Below, one piece after another: positions 25,154-33,630 of a stretch of 43,186 bases of DNA (the stretch's first letter is position 1; each line of letters starts with the position of its first letter). The DNA comes from Streptomyces blattellae. Lineage in GTDB: Bacteria; Actinomycetota; Actinomycetes; Streptomycetales; Streptomycetaceae. The notes beneath the pieces were generated by a model. That model did not search any database and had not been told where the DNA came from. It worked only from the letters and a program-made list of their open reading frames with translations. The translations under genes and the position numbers were made by a program. The DNA is taken from contig NZ_WJBG01000195.1 of NCBI RefSeq assembly GCF_009709555.1, positions 1 to 43,186 of the forward strand. Reading direction: 5' to 3'.

Positions 25154-26392
25154 TCACGCGGCGTCTTCCTCCAGGGCGGCCACGGTCTCGGCGGCCTCAC
25201 GGGCCTTCCGCTCCGCATTCTCCAGCTTGGCCTTCGCCTTGGCCAGTTGCTTGGAGCGGCGCTTGTGCATCATCTTCGAGACCTCGTCCAGGCGGTCGGG
25301 AAAGAGGTGCCCGTAGGTGTCCAGGGTCAGCGTCGCGGACTTGTGGCCCAGCATCGTCTGTACGACGTTGACGTCCGCGCCGCTGGCGATGGCGAGCGAG
25401 GCCGCCGTGTGGCGCAGCTTGTGCGGGGTGACCTTGAGATGCCCCAGCCCGGCCTTTACGACCGCCGGCGCGAAGAACCGCTGACGGAAGTTCCGGGCCC
25501 GCAGCGGCCCGCCCTGCGGGGCGGTGAAGAGCAAGTCGTCATCTCCTCTCCCCTTGACGTGGGGCTTCAGCTCGTCGGCCAGGAACCGCGGGATGGGTAC
25601 GGACCGGCGCTCGTGGTTCTTGGGGGTGTCGAGGTAGAGCTTGCCGTTGTCCTCGGCGTACGCCTCCACGATGTGGGCCCGACAGGCGTCCAGGTCGACG
25701 CGGCCCACCTTGAGCGCGGATGCCTCGCCCCAGCGCAGTCCGGTGTAGGCCAGCAGCAGGATGAACACCCGGTAGGCGCCTGACGCGTTAGCCAGCGCGT
25801 CGACCTGCATGTCGTCGAGGTACACGTGATCAGCGGGCATCGCCTTCGGCAGAGGCACGCCGACAGCCGGGTTGGCCGCCAGACGACGGGCCTTGACCGC
25901 GTAGCCGAGAACGCGGCTGAGGACGACGTACGCCTTGCGGACCGACCGGGGGCTGAGCTTCCTGCCGCCGGTCGCCTCGCCGGACAGCAGATCCGCGAGC
26001 CACTCGGCAACGTCCTCAAAGTGGATGCGGTCCAGCGGGGTGGTACCCCACTTGGGAATCACGTGGACGTCGAGAACACCGCGGTAGCGAGCCCGGGTTG
26101 AGCGCTTGAGGTGGAGCTGCGCCGCTAGCCAGGACTCCGCCACCTCTGCGAACTTCACCCGCGCGGCTGCGGGATCGCGATAGGAGCCGTCGTTGAGACG
26201 CGACTCCATCTTTGTCCGCTCCGCCTCGGCGTCGACCTTGCGGGCGAAGGTCTTCATCTTCGGCTTGCCGTCGGGGTCGTACCAGCGCACGCGGTAGCGC
26301 CCCGGTGGCGTACGCCCCGCCCGCTTGGCGTCCGCCACGGCCCGTACATACGCCGCGTGCCCTATGCGGTCCTCAATCCAGACCCGCGCCAA
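25154..26392 (-). CDS. int: Tyrosine site-specific integrase
   Basis: A 412-aa phage/AICE-type integrase. There is an N-terminal arm-binding region (about 30-75) and a SAM-like core-binding domain (about 80-175). The catalytic domain carries Arg220 (TGLRWGEAS), His324 and Arg327 (HKLRHTAAS), His350 (MLGHKSATLTLDTY) and Tyr360, so the full R-H-R-H-Y set is intact. A charged Lys/Ala/Glu-rich tail ends the protein. It would recombine attP with the tRNA-Arg attB about 600 bp away. The XRE gene ends one base upstream of its start, so the two are probably cotranscribed. Confidence 0.96.
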   Translation of the reverse strand: MARVWIEDRIGHAAYVRAVADAKRAGRTPPGRYRVRWYDPDGKPKMKTFARKVDAEAERTKMESRLNDGSYRDPAAARVKFAEVAESWLAAQLHLKRSTRARYRGVLDVHVIPKWGTTPLDRIHFEDVAEWLADLLSGEATGGRKLSPRSVRKAYVVLSRVLGYAVKARRLAANPAVGVPLPKAMPADHVYLDDMQVDALANASGAYRVFILLLAYTGLRWGEASALKVGRVDLDACRAHIVEAYAEDNGKLYLDTPKNHERRSVPIPRFLADELKPHVKGRGDDDLLFTAPQGGPLRARNFRQRFFAPAVVKAGLGHLKVTPHKLRHTAASLAIASGADVNVVQTMLGHKSATLTLDTYGHLFPDRLDEVSKMMHKRRSKQLAKAKAKLENAERKAREAAETVAALEEDAA

Positions 26393-26674
26393 CTAGCACC
26401 CCCTCCGGTCATCGCCGGACACCGACGGGAGCGGCAGGAGCAGGGTCGTGGGAGAAACGCCGAGCGCGGTGGCGAGGGCGACGAGGTCGTCTACGTCGCA
26501 TCGGCGGCGGGCGCGTTCGGTGCGGCTGAGGGCGGTGTTGGCCATCGGACGGCCAAGCGCGGTGCAGCGGGCGGCGAGCTGGTGTTGGGTCAGGCCGCGC
26601 ACGAGGCGTAGGTGCTCGATGGCGCGGGCGGTGTGGAGGCCGGCAGGGCCTATTTCTACAGGTCGGTTGGGCAT
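26393..26674 (-). CDS. XRE-family HTH repressor of the element
   Basis: A 93-aa Cro/CI-type helix-turn-helix protein: RAIEHLRLVRGLTQHQLAAR, then PMANTALSRTERARRRCDVDDLVALATALGVSP. I place the start at MPNRPVEIG (26674); the frame is open to 26707, but that would put the start next to the inverted repeat at 26713-26730. It is likely cotranscribed with int and may control int/xis expression. The target is not known. Confidence 0.8.
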   Translation of the reverse strand: MPNRPVEIGPAGLHTARAIEHLRLVRGLTQHQLAARCTALGRPMANTALSRTERARRRCDVDDLVALATALGVSPTTLLLPLPSVSGDDRRGC

Positions 26675-26707
26675 GACAGATAGCTGTAACTTGCGTCCGG
26701 GGGTCAT

Positions 26708-27140
26708 GGCAAGAGTTAGCTCTTAAACTCTCCAATAGTCGTTCGGGGGCGAAGTGGTGTTCGTCTCGCCGAATTCCGGCACATCGCGAGGCGTTTCGGC
26801 CGAGGTGTCGTGTTACCTTCCCTCTCTGTTTTCGAGATGGGTGATTTAAACACACATCAGCCATGATGCCCGGCGAGTCATTCACATCGTCCCTGACCGC
26901 CAGGTGTCACCCCTGAGCTGCGGAGGTACCGGATTCCGGCACCTCGACCGGTTGCTTCGCCGCAAAAAAATTTCGGGCCCGGCGGGAGCGATTTCGGCAA
27001 CCGGGGATCCACCCTTACTGTTTCCCTCTCCCCGGCCACACCGAAAGAAGTAGTGAGGAGTTTCAGAACCAACTCTGGAGTTTCTCCGGGCGGTGTGGCT
27101 GCGTTGCCCAGCCCGTTGTTCAAGTCCGAAAAGGAGCCCT
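26708..27140. promoter_or_regulatory. Divergent control region between the XRE repressor and xis
   Basis: No gene is seen. GAGTT-N8-AACTC (26713-26730) lies upstream of the XRE gene. AACTC-tg-GAGTT (27071-27082) plus another GAGTT (27058-27062) lie upstream of xis; these may be repressor or excisionase sites, though the motif is short. CCGGTTGC (26948-26955) and GCAACCGG (26997-27004) form a spaced inverted repeat flanking an A7 run. ATTCCGGCAC occurs twice (about 26774 and 26932). The region is AT-richer than its neighbours. Confidence 0.45.
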
Positions 27141-27383
27141 ATGCCGAAGACCCCTCCCCGTAGCACCAACGCCCCTGCCGCCGCTGCGGCTGCCCAGCGT
27201 GGCCCGCTTGCCACCCCTGCAGAGGTCGCCGCCTATCTCGGGGTGCCGGTGAAGACCCTCTACCAGTGGAAGTACCGGGGCATCGGCCCCAGCGTCCACA
27301 AGGTCGGCCGTCACCTGCGCTACCGCTGGCGGGAGGTGGACGCATGGCTGGACACCCAGACGTCGTACGACCTCACGGCCTGA
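27141..27383 (+). CDS. xis: Excisionase-like DNA-binding protein (HTH_17/MerR type)
   Basis: An 80-aa protein with an Ala-rich N-terminus and a winged-helix of the excisionase family: LATPAEVAAYLGVPVKTLYQ, WKYRGIGP, then VGRHLRYRWREVDAWLD. ATG 27141 follows AAGGAG. Such proteins bend attachment-site DNA to direct excision and can also be transcriptional regulators. The position between int and the replication/mobilization genes fits. Confidence 0.85.
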   Translation: MPKTPPRSTNAPAAAAAAQRGPLATPAEVAAYLGVPVKTLYQWKYRGIGPSVHKVGRHLRYRWREVDAWLDTQTSYDLTA

Positions 27384-27530
27384 CGCCGCATCTGACGCGG
27401 ACGACGAAGCGGCCCCGGCGCGCCAACGCCGAGGGCCGAAGACTTCCCAACTGATCGCCCATCCCTGAACGAACGAGCTGGTGAGGGGCGGGACCTTGCC
27501 CATCCCGCCCCTCACCGGAGAGGAACGCCT

Positions 27531-29252
27531 ATGGAGGACCCTACGTCCCCCAGCACCACCAACACCTCCCCCACCGCCTGGCCCACTCCCTCCGTCCCCG
27601 GCGAAGGCATCCCCTGGCGCCGCCAGGATCAGCAGGACACACGGTCCCCCGCGTCGGGGACCGCCGAACACCCGGCGGAGGCGGAAGCACACGGGGACCG
27701 TCCCCAGCCACCTGCCAATGCCGTTGTTGGGGACCGTCCCCGCGACGTGCTTGGGGACCGTCCCCACGGCCTGCCCGGTACTCGTTCCCCGCGCGTCCCG
27801 GTCCCCGTATCGGCATCCAGTGCAAACTCGCAGGTCAGCGCCGGGAAATCGGGGACCGGTCCCCAAGAGACTGCAGTTGCACCAGGGGACCGCAACGGGG
27901 ACCGTGATCACGGTCCCCGCCATTCGCTGGGGACTGACAACCCCGTGGCGGGAACCGCCCAGCAGGAGGGGACCGGTCCCCTCGACGCACGGGGACCGGA
28001 TCACGGGACCGGCTCCCGGCCTCCTCGAGGACCGGCAGACCCCGTGCAACGGCGTTTCGGTGAGGGTGCGGAACTGCTGGATGAGTTGCGGACGGCGATC
28101 GACAAGTACGTCGTGCTGCCCAGCGACGAGGCACTGACAGCGGTCACCCTGTGGGTGGCGGCCACGCACATCCAGACCGTTCTGCAGCACGCACCGCGTC
28201 TGGCGGTCGTCGGCCCGACGAAGGGCTGCGGCAAGTCCCGGGTGCTGGACGTGCTCCACGAGACCGTGCACCAGCCGATCATGACGGTGAACATGTCCAC
28301 GGCGGTGCTCTTCCGCGTCATCGGCAAGAACCCGCGCACGATCCTGGTGGACGAGGCCGACACCATCTTCAGCAAGGCCGGTGACAACGAGGAACTTCGC
28401 GGCCTGCTGAACGCCGGACACCAGCGCAACCGGCCCGCCTGGCGCATCTCCGGTCCGGAGCACAAGCCGACCCCGTATCCGACCTTCGCGATGGCCGCAC
28501 TGGCCTCGATCGGCGACCTGCCCGACACGATCACGGACCGGGCGGTCGTGCTCCGCATGCAAAAGCGCAAGCCGGGCGAGAAGGTGACCCCGTTCCGCTC
28601 GCGCTACGCCACACCGGAGCTGAACGCACTGCGGGACAAGCTGGCCGCCTGGCTGGGCCCGCTGCGCGGCACGGCCGGCCGCATGGCGCCGCCCATGCCG
28701 GTGGAGGACCGAGCGGCGGACACCTGGGAACCGCTGGTCATCATCGCCGACCTGGCCGGCGGCCACTGGCCAGCCAGTGCACGCGCGGCCTGTGTCGCGA
28801 TGACCCGGTTCGAGGCCGTCCAGGACGAGCAGACCAACCTGAAGACAAGGTTGCTGCGCGACATCCACCGCGTCTTCGAGGCACACGGCAACCCCGAAGC
28901 CCTGTCCTCCCTGGATCTGGTCACCGCCCTGCTCCAGGACCCCGACGCCCCCTGGGCAGAGCACGGCACCAACGGGCTCAACGCCTACCACCTGGGCAGA
29001 ATGCTCCGGGACTTCGACATCCGCCCGGCCAACTACCGCTTCGACAAGGGCAGGCAGGCCAAGGGGTACGCCCGTAACCGGTTCCTGGACAGCTGGGCCC
29101 GGCACTGCCCCGACCTCACCGAGACGGCGCCTGCCACCGCGCACGACGCCACAACCGCGCGCCAGGTTCAGGGCAAGCCGCCCACCGCCCCCGCGGGCCA
29201 GCTGCCCATCGGCCCGCCCGGCGGCACCGCCGGCCCCCAACGCGCCCGCTGA
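27531..29252 (+). CDS. DUF3631-domain ATPase, probable element replication/maintenance protein
   Basis: A 573-aa protein. Residues ~1-180 are disordered, Pro/Gly/Asp-rich and repetitive (GDRP, GTGP), because the DNA beneath carries palindromic repeats. The P-loop ATPase core has Walker A GPTKGCGKS (228-236) and Walker B ILVDEAD (271-277). Sensor-like sequence LPDTITDRAVVLRM follows, then the DUF3631 C-terminal domain (about 390-520). DUF3631 proteins are helicase-like and occur on many Streptomyces integrative elements and plasmids. The start ATG 27531 has GGAGAGG upstream. The most likely role is replication initiation or unwinding of the excised element (inference). Confidence 0.85.
   Translation: MEDPTSPSTTNTSPTAWPTPSVPGEGIPWRRQDQQDTRSPASGTAEHPAEAEAHGDRPQPPANAVVGDRPRDVLGDRPHGLPGTRSPRVPVPVSASSANSQVSAGKSGTGPQETAVAPGDRNGDRDHGPRHSLGTDNPVAGTAQQEGTGPLDARGPDHGTGSRPPRGPADPVQRRFGEGAELLDELRTAIDKYVVLPSDEALTAVTLWVAATHIQTVLQHAPRLAVVGPTKGCGKSRVLDVLHETVHQPIMTVNMSTAVLFRVIGKNPRTILVDEADTIFSKAGDNEELRGLLNAGHQRNRPAWRISGPEHKPTPYPTFAMAALASIGDLPDTITDRAVVLRMQKRKPGEKVTPFRSRYATPELNALRDKLAAWLGPLRGTAGRMAPPMPVEDRAADTWEPLVIIADLAGGHWPASARAACVAMTRFEAVQDEQTNLKTRLLRDIHRVFEAHGNPEALSSLDLVTALLQDPDAPWAEHGTNGLNAYHLGRMLRDFDIRPANYRFDKGRQAKGYARNRFLDSWARHCPDLTETAPATAHDATTARQVQGKPPTAPAGQLPIGPPGGTAGPQRAR
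27643..28004. repeat. Iteron-like GGGGACC palindrome array inside the DUF3631 coding sequence
   Basis: GGGGACCGTCCCC occurs at 27693, 27729 and 27753. GGGGACCGGTCCCC occurs at 27851 and 27968; the latter sits in an 18-bp palindrome, 27966-27983. A 22-bp perfect palindrome with the same arms is at 27897-27918. Additional half-sites GGGGACC/GGTCCCC are at 27643, 27656, 27800, 27885 and 27991. All lie in the disordered N-terminal coding region. Candidate origin iterons or autoregulatory sites. Confidence 0.85.
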
Positions 29253-29285
29253 CCCACCTTCCCCTGGGTCCGTATCACTGCGTCG

Positions 29286-29321
29286 CATCCGTCCCCGCGC
29301 AGGTCAGAGCGGGGACGGATG
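29286..29321. other. 13-bp stem-loop upstream of mobC, candidate oriT or terminator
   Basis: CATCCGTCCCCGC (29286-29298) pairs perfectly with GCGGGGACGGATG (29309-29321) around GCAGGTCAGA. It lies 34 bp after the DUF3631 stop and ~120 bp before mobC. The hairpin could end the upstream transcript, but an inverted repeat just ahead of mobC-relaxase is also where MOB-type oriT sequences sit. GACGCATGCGAC and CGCACGTGACAC follow at about 29387-29406. Confidence 0.5.
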
Positions 29322-29440
29322 TCCTCGCCGGGACGGACTTCTCCGTACCTGCCCGAGTGTCCGTACCTGTGCTGACCAGGCATGGGACGCATGCGACGCA
29401 CGTGACACATCTCCCGTCCCCTCACCACCGGAGCGCATCC

Positions 29441-30058
29441 GTGCACGAACAGCACCACGAACTCCCCACAGCTCAACAGCCGACGCCCACCACCTCAGCC
29501 GCAGACAGCGCAGCAAGTTGTCGGGTAAGGAGTCCTTACCCGGCCTCCGCCCCTGGGGTGGCGGAGGCACCCGGCGCCGAGGGGGCACCGGGATCGGCCG
29601 GCCCGGGGGAGCCGACCGAGACGGGAGCCACCAGACCGTCGCCGCACGCCGCGCAGACGCCGACGCCGCAGCGCCGCCTGCGTCAGCCGCGCCTACGTGA
29701 GCGCCGCGTCCATCCGCGTTACAGCGACAGCGAGTTCACCGACCTCGCCCACGCCGCCGCGCTCAGCCGTATGCAGATCGGCGGCTACGTCGCCGAGGCG
29801 TCGCTCGCCGCCGCCCGCGCCGAGGACCCCACGGCAGCGATCGCCGACTACCGCGCCATGGTCAAGGCGCTGATGGCCGCCAACCGCCAGCTCGGCATGA
29901 TCGGCACCAACCTCAACCAGCTCACCTGGCACCTCAACAAGGACGGCTCCTGGCCCGAGCCCGACGTCGTCCACCGGCTCCTGGCCCGCGTCGAAGCGTC
30001 GATCGCCGACGTGGACACCGCCGTCGCCCAGGTCACCGAGGGAAGGCAGGACCGGTGA
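29441..30058 (+). CDS. mobC: MobC-like relaxosome accessory protein
   Basis: A 205-aa protein. After a long low-complexity N-terminus comes a MobC-type domain: RRVHPRYSDSEFTDLAHAAALSRMQIGGYVAEASLAA resembles the ribbon-helix-helix-like part. LMAANRQLGMIGTNLNQLTWHLNKDG matches the conserved 'R.L..iGNNLNQLar..N' region. I prefer GTG 29441 (GGAG nearby) over the GTG at 29357. MobC opens DNA at oriT and helps the relaxase. Its stop overlaps the relaxase GTG (GTGA), giving coupled translation. Confidence 0.85.
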   Translation: MHEQHHELPTAQQPTPTTSAADSAASCRVRSPYPASAPGVAEAPGAEGAPGSAGPGEPTETGATRPSPHAAQTPTPQRRLRQPRLRERRVHPRYSDSEFTDLAHAAALSRMQIGGYVAEASLAAARAEDPTAAIADYRAMVKALMAANRQLGMIGTNLNQLTWHLNKDGSWPEPDVVHRLLARVEASIADVDTAVAQVTEGRQDR

Positions 30059-31752
30059 TACCGAAGATCATCACCGGCAAGGGCAGCACCCGCCGTCTCA
30101 TCGCCTACCTCTTCGGCAAGGGCGACGCCAACGAACACGTCGACCCACACCTGGTCGCCTCCTGGAACGACTTCGCCCCCGACCCCGGCCGCAGCCCACA
30201 CCGCGACCCCAAGGACGTGGAAAAGCAGCTCTACACGCAGCTCGACCAGCCGGTGGCCATGCTCGGCCGCCGGGCTCCCCAGACCACGGTCTGGCACTGC
30301 CCAGTCCGCGCCGCCCCCGAGGACCCCATCCTGTCCGACGCCCAGTGGGCCGAGATCGCCCGCCGGATCGTGGCCGCCGCCGGCATCGCCCCCACCGGAG
30401 ACGCCGAAGCCTGCCGCTGGGTGGCCGTACGGCACGCCGACGACCACATCCACATCGCCGCCACCCTCGTCCGCCAAGACGGCCGCCGCCCCAAACGGGA
30501 CTACGACATCCGGGCCGTCCAGCGCGAGGCCCGCCAGATCGAAGTCGACTACGGGCTGAGGCGGTTGAAGCCGGGCGACGGCACCGCCGCCAAACGCCCC
30601 ACCAGCAAGGAAAACTTCAAGGCCAAACGCCTGGCCCAGGATGCCACCGCCCGCGAGGTCCTGCGCATGCGGGTGCGCCGCGCGGTCGCCGCCGCGGCCG
30701 ACGAGGCCGAGTTCTTCTCGCTGCTTGAGGCGACCGGCGTGGACGTGCGCCTCAAGCTCGCTCCCTCCGGCGACGCGCTCGGCTGCAACTTCGCCCTGCC
30801 CGGCAACGTGAACGCGGAAGGCGACCCGTTGTGGTTCGCGGGGTCCACCCTCGCCCCTGACCTCTCCCTGCCCAAGATCCGCGAACGCCTCGCCACCACC
30901 AGCCCTGAGCCGGCGACCATCCAGCCTGGCAACCCGTGGCACCAGGCCACCGCCGCCACCGAACGCATCCCCCACCACCTCACGAAAGGCGACGAGCAGA
31001 CGGCCCAGGGCCAACTCGCCGCGCTCGGCGCGGCGCTGGACCTGCTGCCCGTCATGGCACCGACCGCGGCACGGGCCGAACTCGAACAAGCCGCCGCTGC
31101 CTTCGAGCGCGCCACCCGCTCCCGCATAGCCGCCGACCTCGACAGCACCCGCGCCCTGCGCCGCAGCATCCAGACCATCTGGCGCGAGAGGCCACAGGAC
31201 AGTGACGGCACCGGGCTCACCATGCTCCTGGACGCCGCACTCACCGCGGTCGCCTTCGCGCTGCACTGGCACCGCACGCGCCAGCACGCCCAGCAGGAGG
31301 CGGCAGCCGGACAGGCCCTCCTCCACCTGCAGACCGCGTACGCGCAGACCGCCGAGCCCGTCCTGGTCGGCCTCGCCAGCCGGGCACCCGGCCCACAGAC
31401 CAAGCGCCGCTTCGCCCACCACCTTCAGGATCTGGTTCCGGACCATGCCGAGCGCATCCTCAACGACCCCGCTTGGGACGCACTCGCCACCGTGCTCGCC
31501 GCGGCAGAGGCAGCAGGACACAACGCAGCCACCGTCCTCAGCCAAGCGCTGCACCAACGCACCCTGGACGACGCCCGCAGTCCCGCCCGCGCGCTGACCT
31601 GGCGCATCCGCCGCCTCGGCGAGCGCCACGTTCCCGGTCCTTGGGCCCAGGCAGCCAGAGCCCACAGCGCCATGCAACGGCCCAGCGTGCCGACCCACCC
31701 TGCGGCAGCTATCGGCCAGCCACCACAGGGGTCACCGACACGGCGGCGCTGA
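30055..31752 (+). CDS. Relaxase / mobilization nuclease
   Basis: A 565-aa relaxase. The N-terminal relaxase domain (about residues 1-150) has Tyr18 in LIAYLFGKG as the likely DNA-attacking tyrosine. The metal-binding three-His type motif is HADDHIHI (127-134). A long, Ala-rich, largely helical C-terminus (300-560) contains the hydrophobic stretch LTMLLDAALTAVAFALHW. It would nick oriT and lead single-stranded transfer, using a conjugation apparatus supplied elsewhere. Start GTG 30055 overlaps mobC by four bases. Confidence 0.92.
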   Translation: MIPKIITGKGSTRRLIAYLFGKGDANEHVDPHLVASWNDFAPDPGRSPHRDPKDVEKQLYTQLDQPVAMLGRRAPQTTVWHCPVRAAPEDPILSDAQWAEIARRIVAAAGIAPTGDAEACRWVAVRHADDHIHIAATLVRQDGRRPKRDYDIRAVQREARQIEVDYGLRRLKPGDGTAAKRPTSKENFKAKRLAQDATAREVLRMRVRRAVAAAADEAEFFSLLEATGVDVRLKLAPSGDALGCNFALPGNVNAEGDPLWFAGSTLAPDLSLPKIRERLATTSPEPATIQPGNPWHQATAATERIPHHLTKGDEQTAQGQLAALGAALDLLPVMAPTAARAELEQAAAAFERATRSRIAADLDSTRALRRSIQTIWRERPQDSDGTGLTMLLDAALTAVAFALHWHRTRQHAQQEAAAGQALLHLQTAYAQTAEPVLVGLASRAPGPQTKRRFAHHLQDLVPDHAERILNDPAWDALATVLAAAEAAGHNAATVLSQALHQRTLDDARSPARALTWRIRRLGERHVPGPWAQAARAHSAMQRPSVPTHPAAAIGQPPQGSPTRRR

Positions 31753-31850
31753 TCAGGCCCTCAGCGAGCCAACGCCTCGTGTGCAAATTGGCTTCGGGCT
31801 AGAGGCGCCTTTCGGTCAACATTCAACTGGGACGCCATCATGCACGGCTT

Positions 31851-33605
31851 GTGCGGGTTTGCGGTATGGCCGCACTCGCCGTGCGCGTGGACGATGCCCC
31901 TCTGCGCCTGCCGAGACGTCATCCCGGCTGGCTCAGTGGACACGGGGGTGGGAAGTTGGCGTTCGCAGAACATCAGTCGGTCTTTTCGGCGCCTGCGGTA
32001 CCGCTGGGGACCGCGGATGTCGCCGGAGACGTGATCCGTCACGGCGTGTACACCGAAGGCGTCACCCGCCGGTTGAGTGCCGCCGCCTTCGCCCGCACGG
32101 ACTGGCTGGCCGTGCTCCGTGCCCAACTCGCAGACCTGTGGAAGAAGCTGAAGGCAGCCGTGCGGAAACGTCTGCGGTGGCTGTTTCCCGCGAAGGAAGA
32201 AGAGAAGTCCGCTGACGCGTCCGAGCCGGCGCCTCCGTCGGTCGTGCTGGGCGAGGACTATGCGGTCTGGGTCCGGCGCCGCATCAAGAAGTCGGCGCGG
32301 CCGGTGCCGGTCTACGGATTCCACCAGGAACCCGTCATCCACGCCAGCGACCGTGCCATCCGCCACATGCGAAGACGACGAATAGCTGTCACGGCGGTGA
32401 TCGCGCTCGTCGTCTGGCAGGCGATCGCCGGAGTTCTGACGGCGGGTTGGGCGGCTCTGGTCCTGCTGGGCGGGGTGTGGGGCGTCTATGTGGTCGAACG
32501 CTGCCTGGCGCAGGTGCGGTTCAACGCGCTGCTGGCCGGAGAACTGCATGCACCCACACCGTCCGTGCAGGCTCACGCGCTGCCATACCTCTACGAGCGT
32601 CGACGAACCGGTGACCGGCACCGATTTCTCGGGGCAGGTCTCCAGGCATGGAACGAGGCGGTCATCGGCATCGACGTGGAGCCCGCGCCGGAGGGCCAGG
32701 ACGAGGATGACGACATCTCCGGGCCACCTCCAGGATTCGCCTCACCGGCGCAAAGCACAGGCCAGCCCGACATGGCCGAGGTGGCCAAGGCTGTCCTGGA
32801 GGCGCTGGCCAAGCACAACAAGCCGGTGGCCCGCAAGCCGCTGAAGCATTTCACCGTCGCCCAGTTGCACGCCCATGTCGCGCGCCGCCTGGACGACCCG
32901 GCGCCCGCTCACCACCGCGAACACCCCATCCCACGCATGGAGGTCATCGGGATCGCCGGCATCCACTACAAGCGGTGGGACGAGATCGACGACGACACCT
33001 GGCGCAGCCTGCACACCCTCGCCGTGGACAACTTCGGCGACAAGCCCGTCGAGGAGATCGCCCGCCGCTACATCTGGGCCCGTGTCACCGCCTGGAACGG
33101 CGACCTCATCGCCGCCATACTCGTCCACTTCGCCTACCAGGGCGGCTTCCTGCGCGTCACCGTTCGCCCGCACATCATGGGTCCGCTCAACCCGAAGGCG
33201 GCCGGACTCAAGTCCGCCGACCCCCGCAACCTGAAGTGGCTCGCCCGCACGGCGTTCAATGCGCTCGGTGACGTCTACGTCGGACTCGATCGGCTCATAC
33301 GCCGCAAGCCGCGCAAGCGCCCCGAACTCGATCCGGGCAGTGGCCCGGTCAGCCTTCGCGAGGTCTACAGCGTCCGCTGGCTCGAGGACATGCACATGAA
33401 CGACGACGCCCGCTACTACGTGCAGATGATGCAGCGCCGCGTCTTCGACTCCACCGAGATCTTCCTGCGCGACCACAACGTCGACATCGCCGCCTATCAG
33501 CAACAGGCCACCGCGATCTACAACTTCGGCGTCATGAACGGCGGCACCATGACCGGCCCCGTACAGGCCACGCCGTTCTCCGCCAACCCCTCCATGACGA
33601 ACTGA
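31851..33605 (+). CDS. Unrecognised two-TM protein with a C-terminal amyloid-like motif
   Basis: About 550-584 aa; the start is uncertain (GTG 31851, ATG 31866 or TTG 31956 just after GGGGGTGGGAAG). The layout is: basic N-terminal region with LRAQLADLWKKLKAAVRKRLRWLF; two hydrophobic helices at about 180-220 (AVTAVIALVVWQAIAGVL, then WAALVLLGGVWGVYVVE); a linker; a conserved-looking domain (about 340-480) with RRYIWARVTAWNGDLIAAIL and FLRVTVRPHIMGPLNPKA. The last 30 residues carry NFGVMNGGTMTGPVQATPFS, nearly repeated at the N-terminus of the next protein. I know no function; the domain occurs on mobile elements. It may be a membrane-bound sensor or effector (inference). Confidence 0.7.
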   Translation: MRVCGMAALAVRVDDAPLRLPRRHPGWLSGHGGGKLAFAEHQSVFSAPAVPLGTADVAGDVIRHGVYTEGVTRRLSAAAFARTDWLAVLRAQLADLWKKLKAAVRKRLRWLFPAKEEEKSADASEPAPPSVVLGEDYAVWVRRRIKKSARPVPVYGFHQEPVIHASDRAIRHMRRRRIAVTAVIALVVWQAIAGVLTAGWAALVLLGGVWGVYVVERCLAQVRFNALLAGELHAPTPSVQAHALPYLYERRRTGDRHRFLGAGLQAWNEAVIGIDVEPAPEGQDEDDDISGPPPGFASPAQSTGQPDMAEVAKAVLEALAKHNKPVARKPLKHFTVAQLHAHVARRLDDPAPAHHREHPIPRMEVIGIAGIHYKRWDEIDDDTWRSLHTLAVDNFGDKPVEEIARRYIWARVTAWNGDLIAAILVHFAYQGGFLRVTVRPHIMGPLNPKAAGLKSADPRNLKWLARTAFNALGDVYVGLDRLIRRKPRKRPELDPGSGPVSLREVYSVRWLEDMHMNDDARYYVQMMQRRVFDSTEIFLRDHNVDIAAYQQQATAIYNFGVMNGGTMTGPVQATPFSANPSMTN

Positions 33606-33630
33606 CCCACGAGCCCGCCAGGAGCCCCGC

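Noticed and set aside
29848..31698. 616-aa minus-strand ORF opposite the relaxase
   Set aside because: Gly-rich antisense shadow; the plus-strand frame has the HxDxHxH-type motif and is coupled to mobC.
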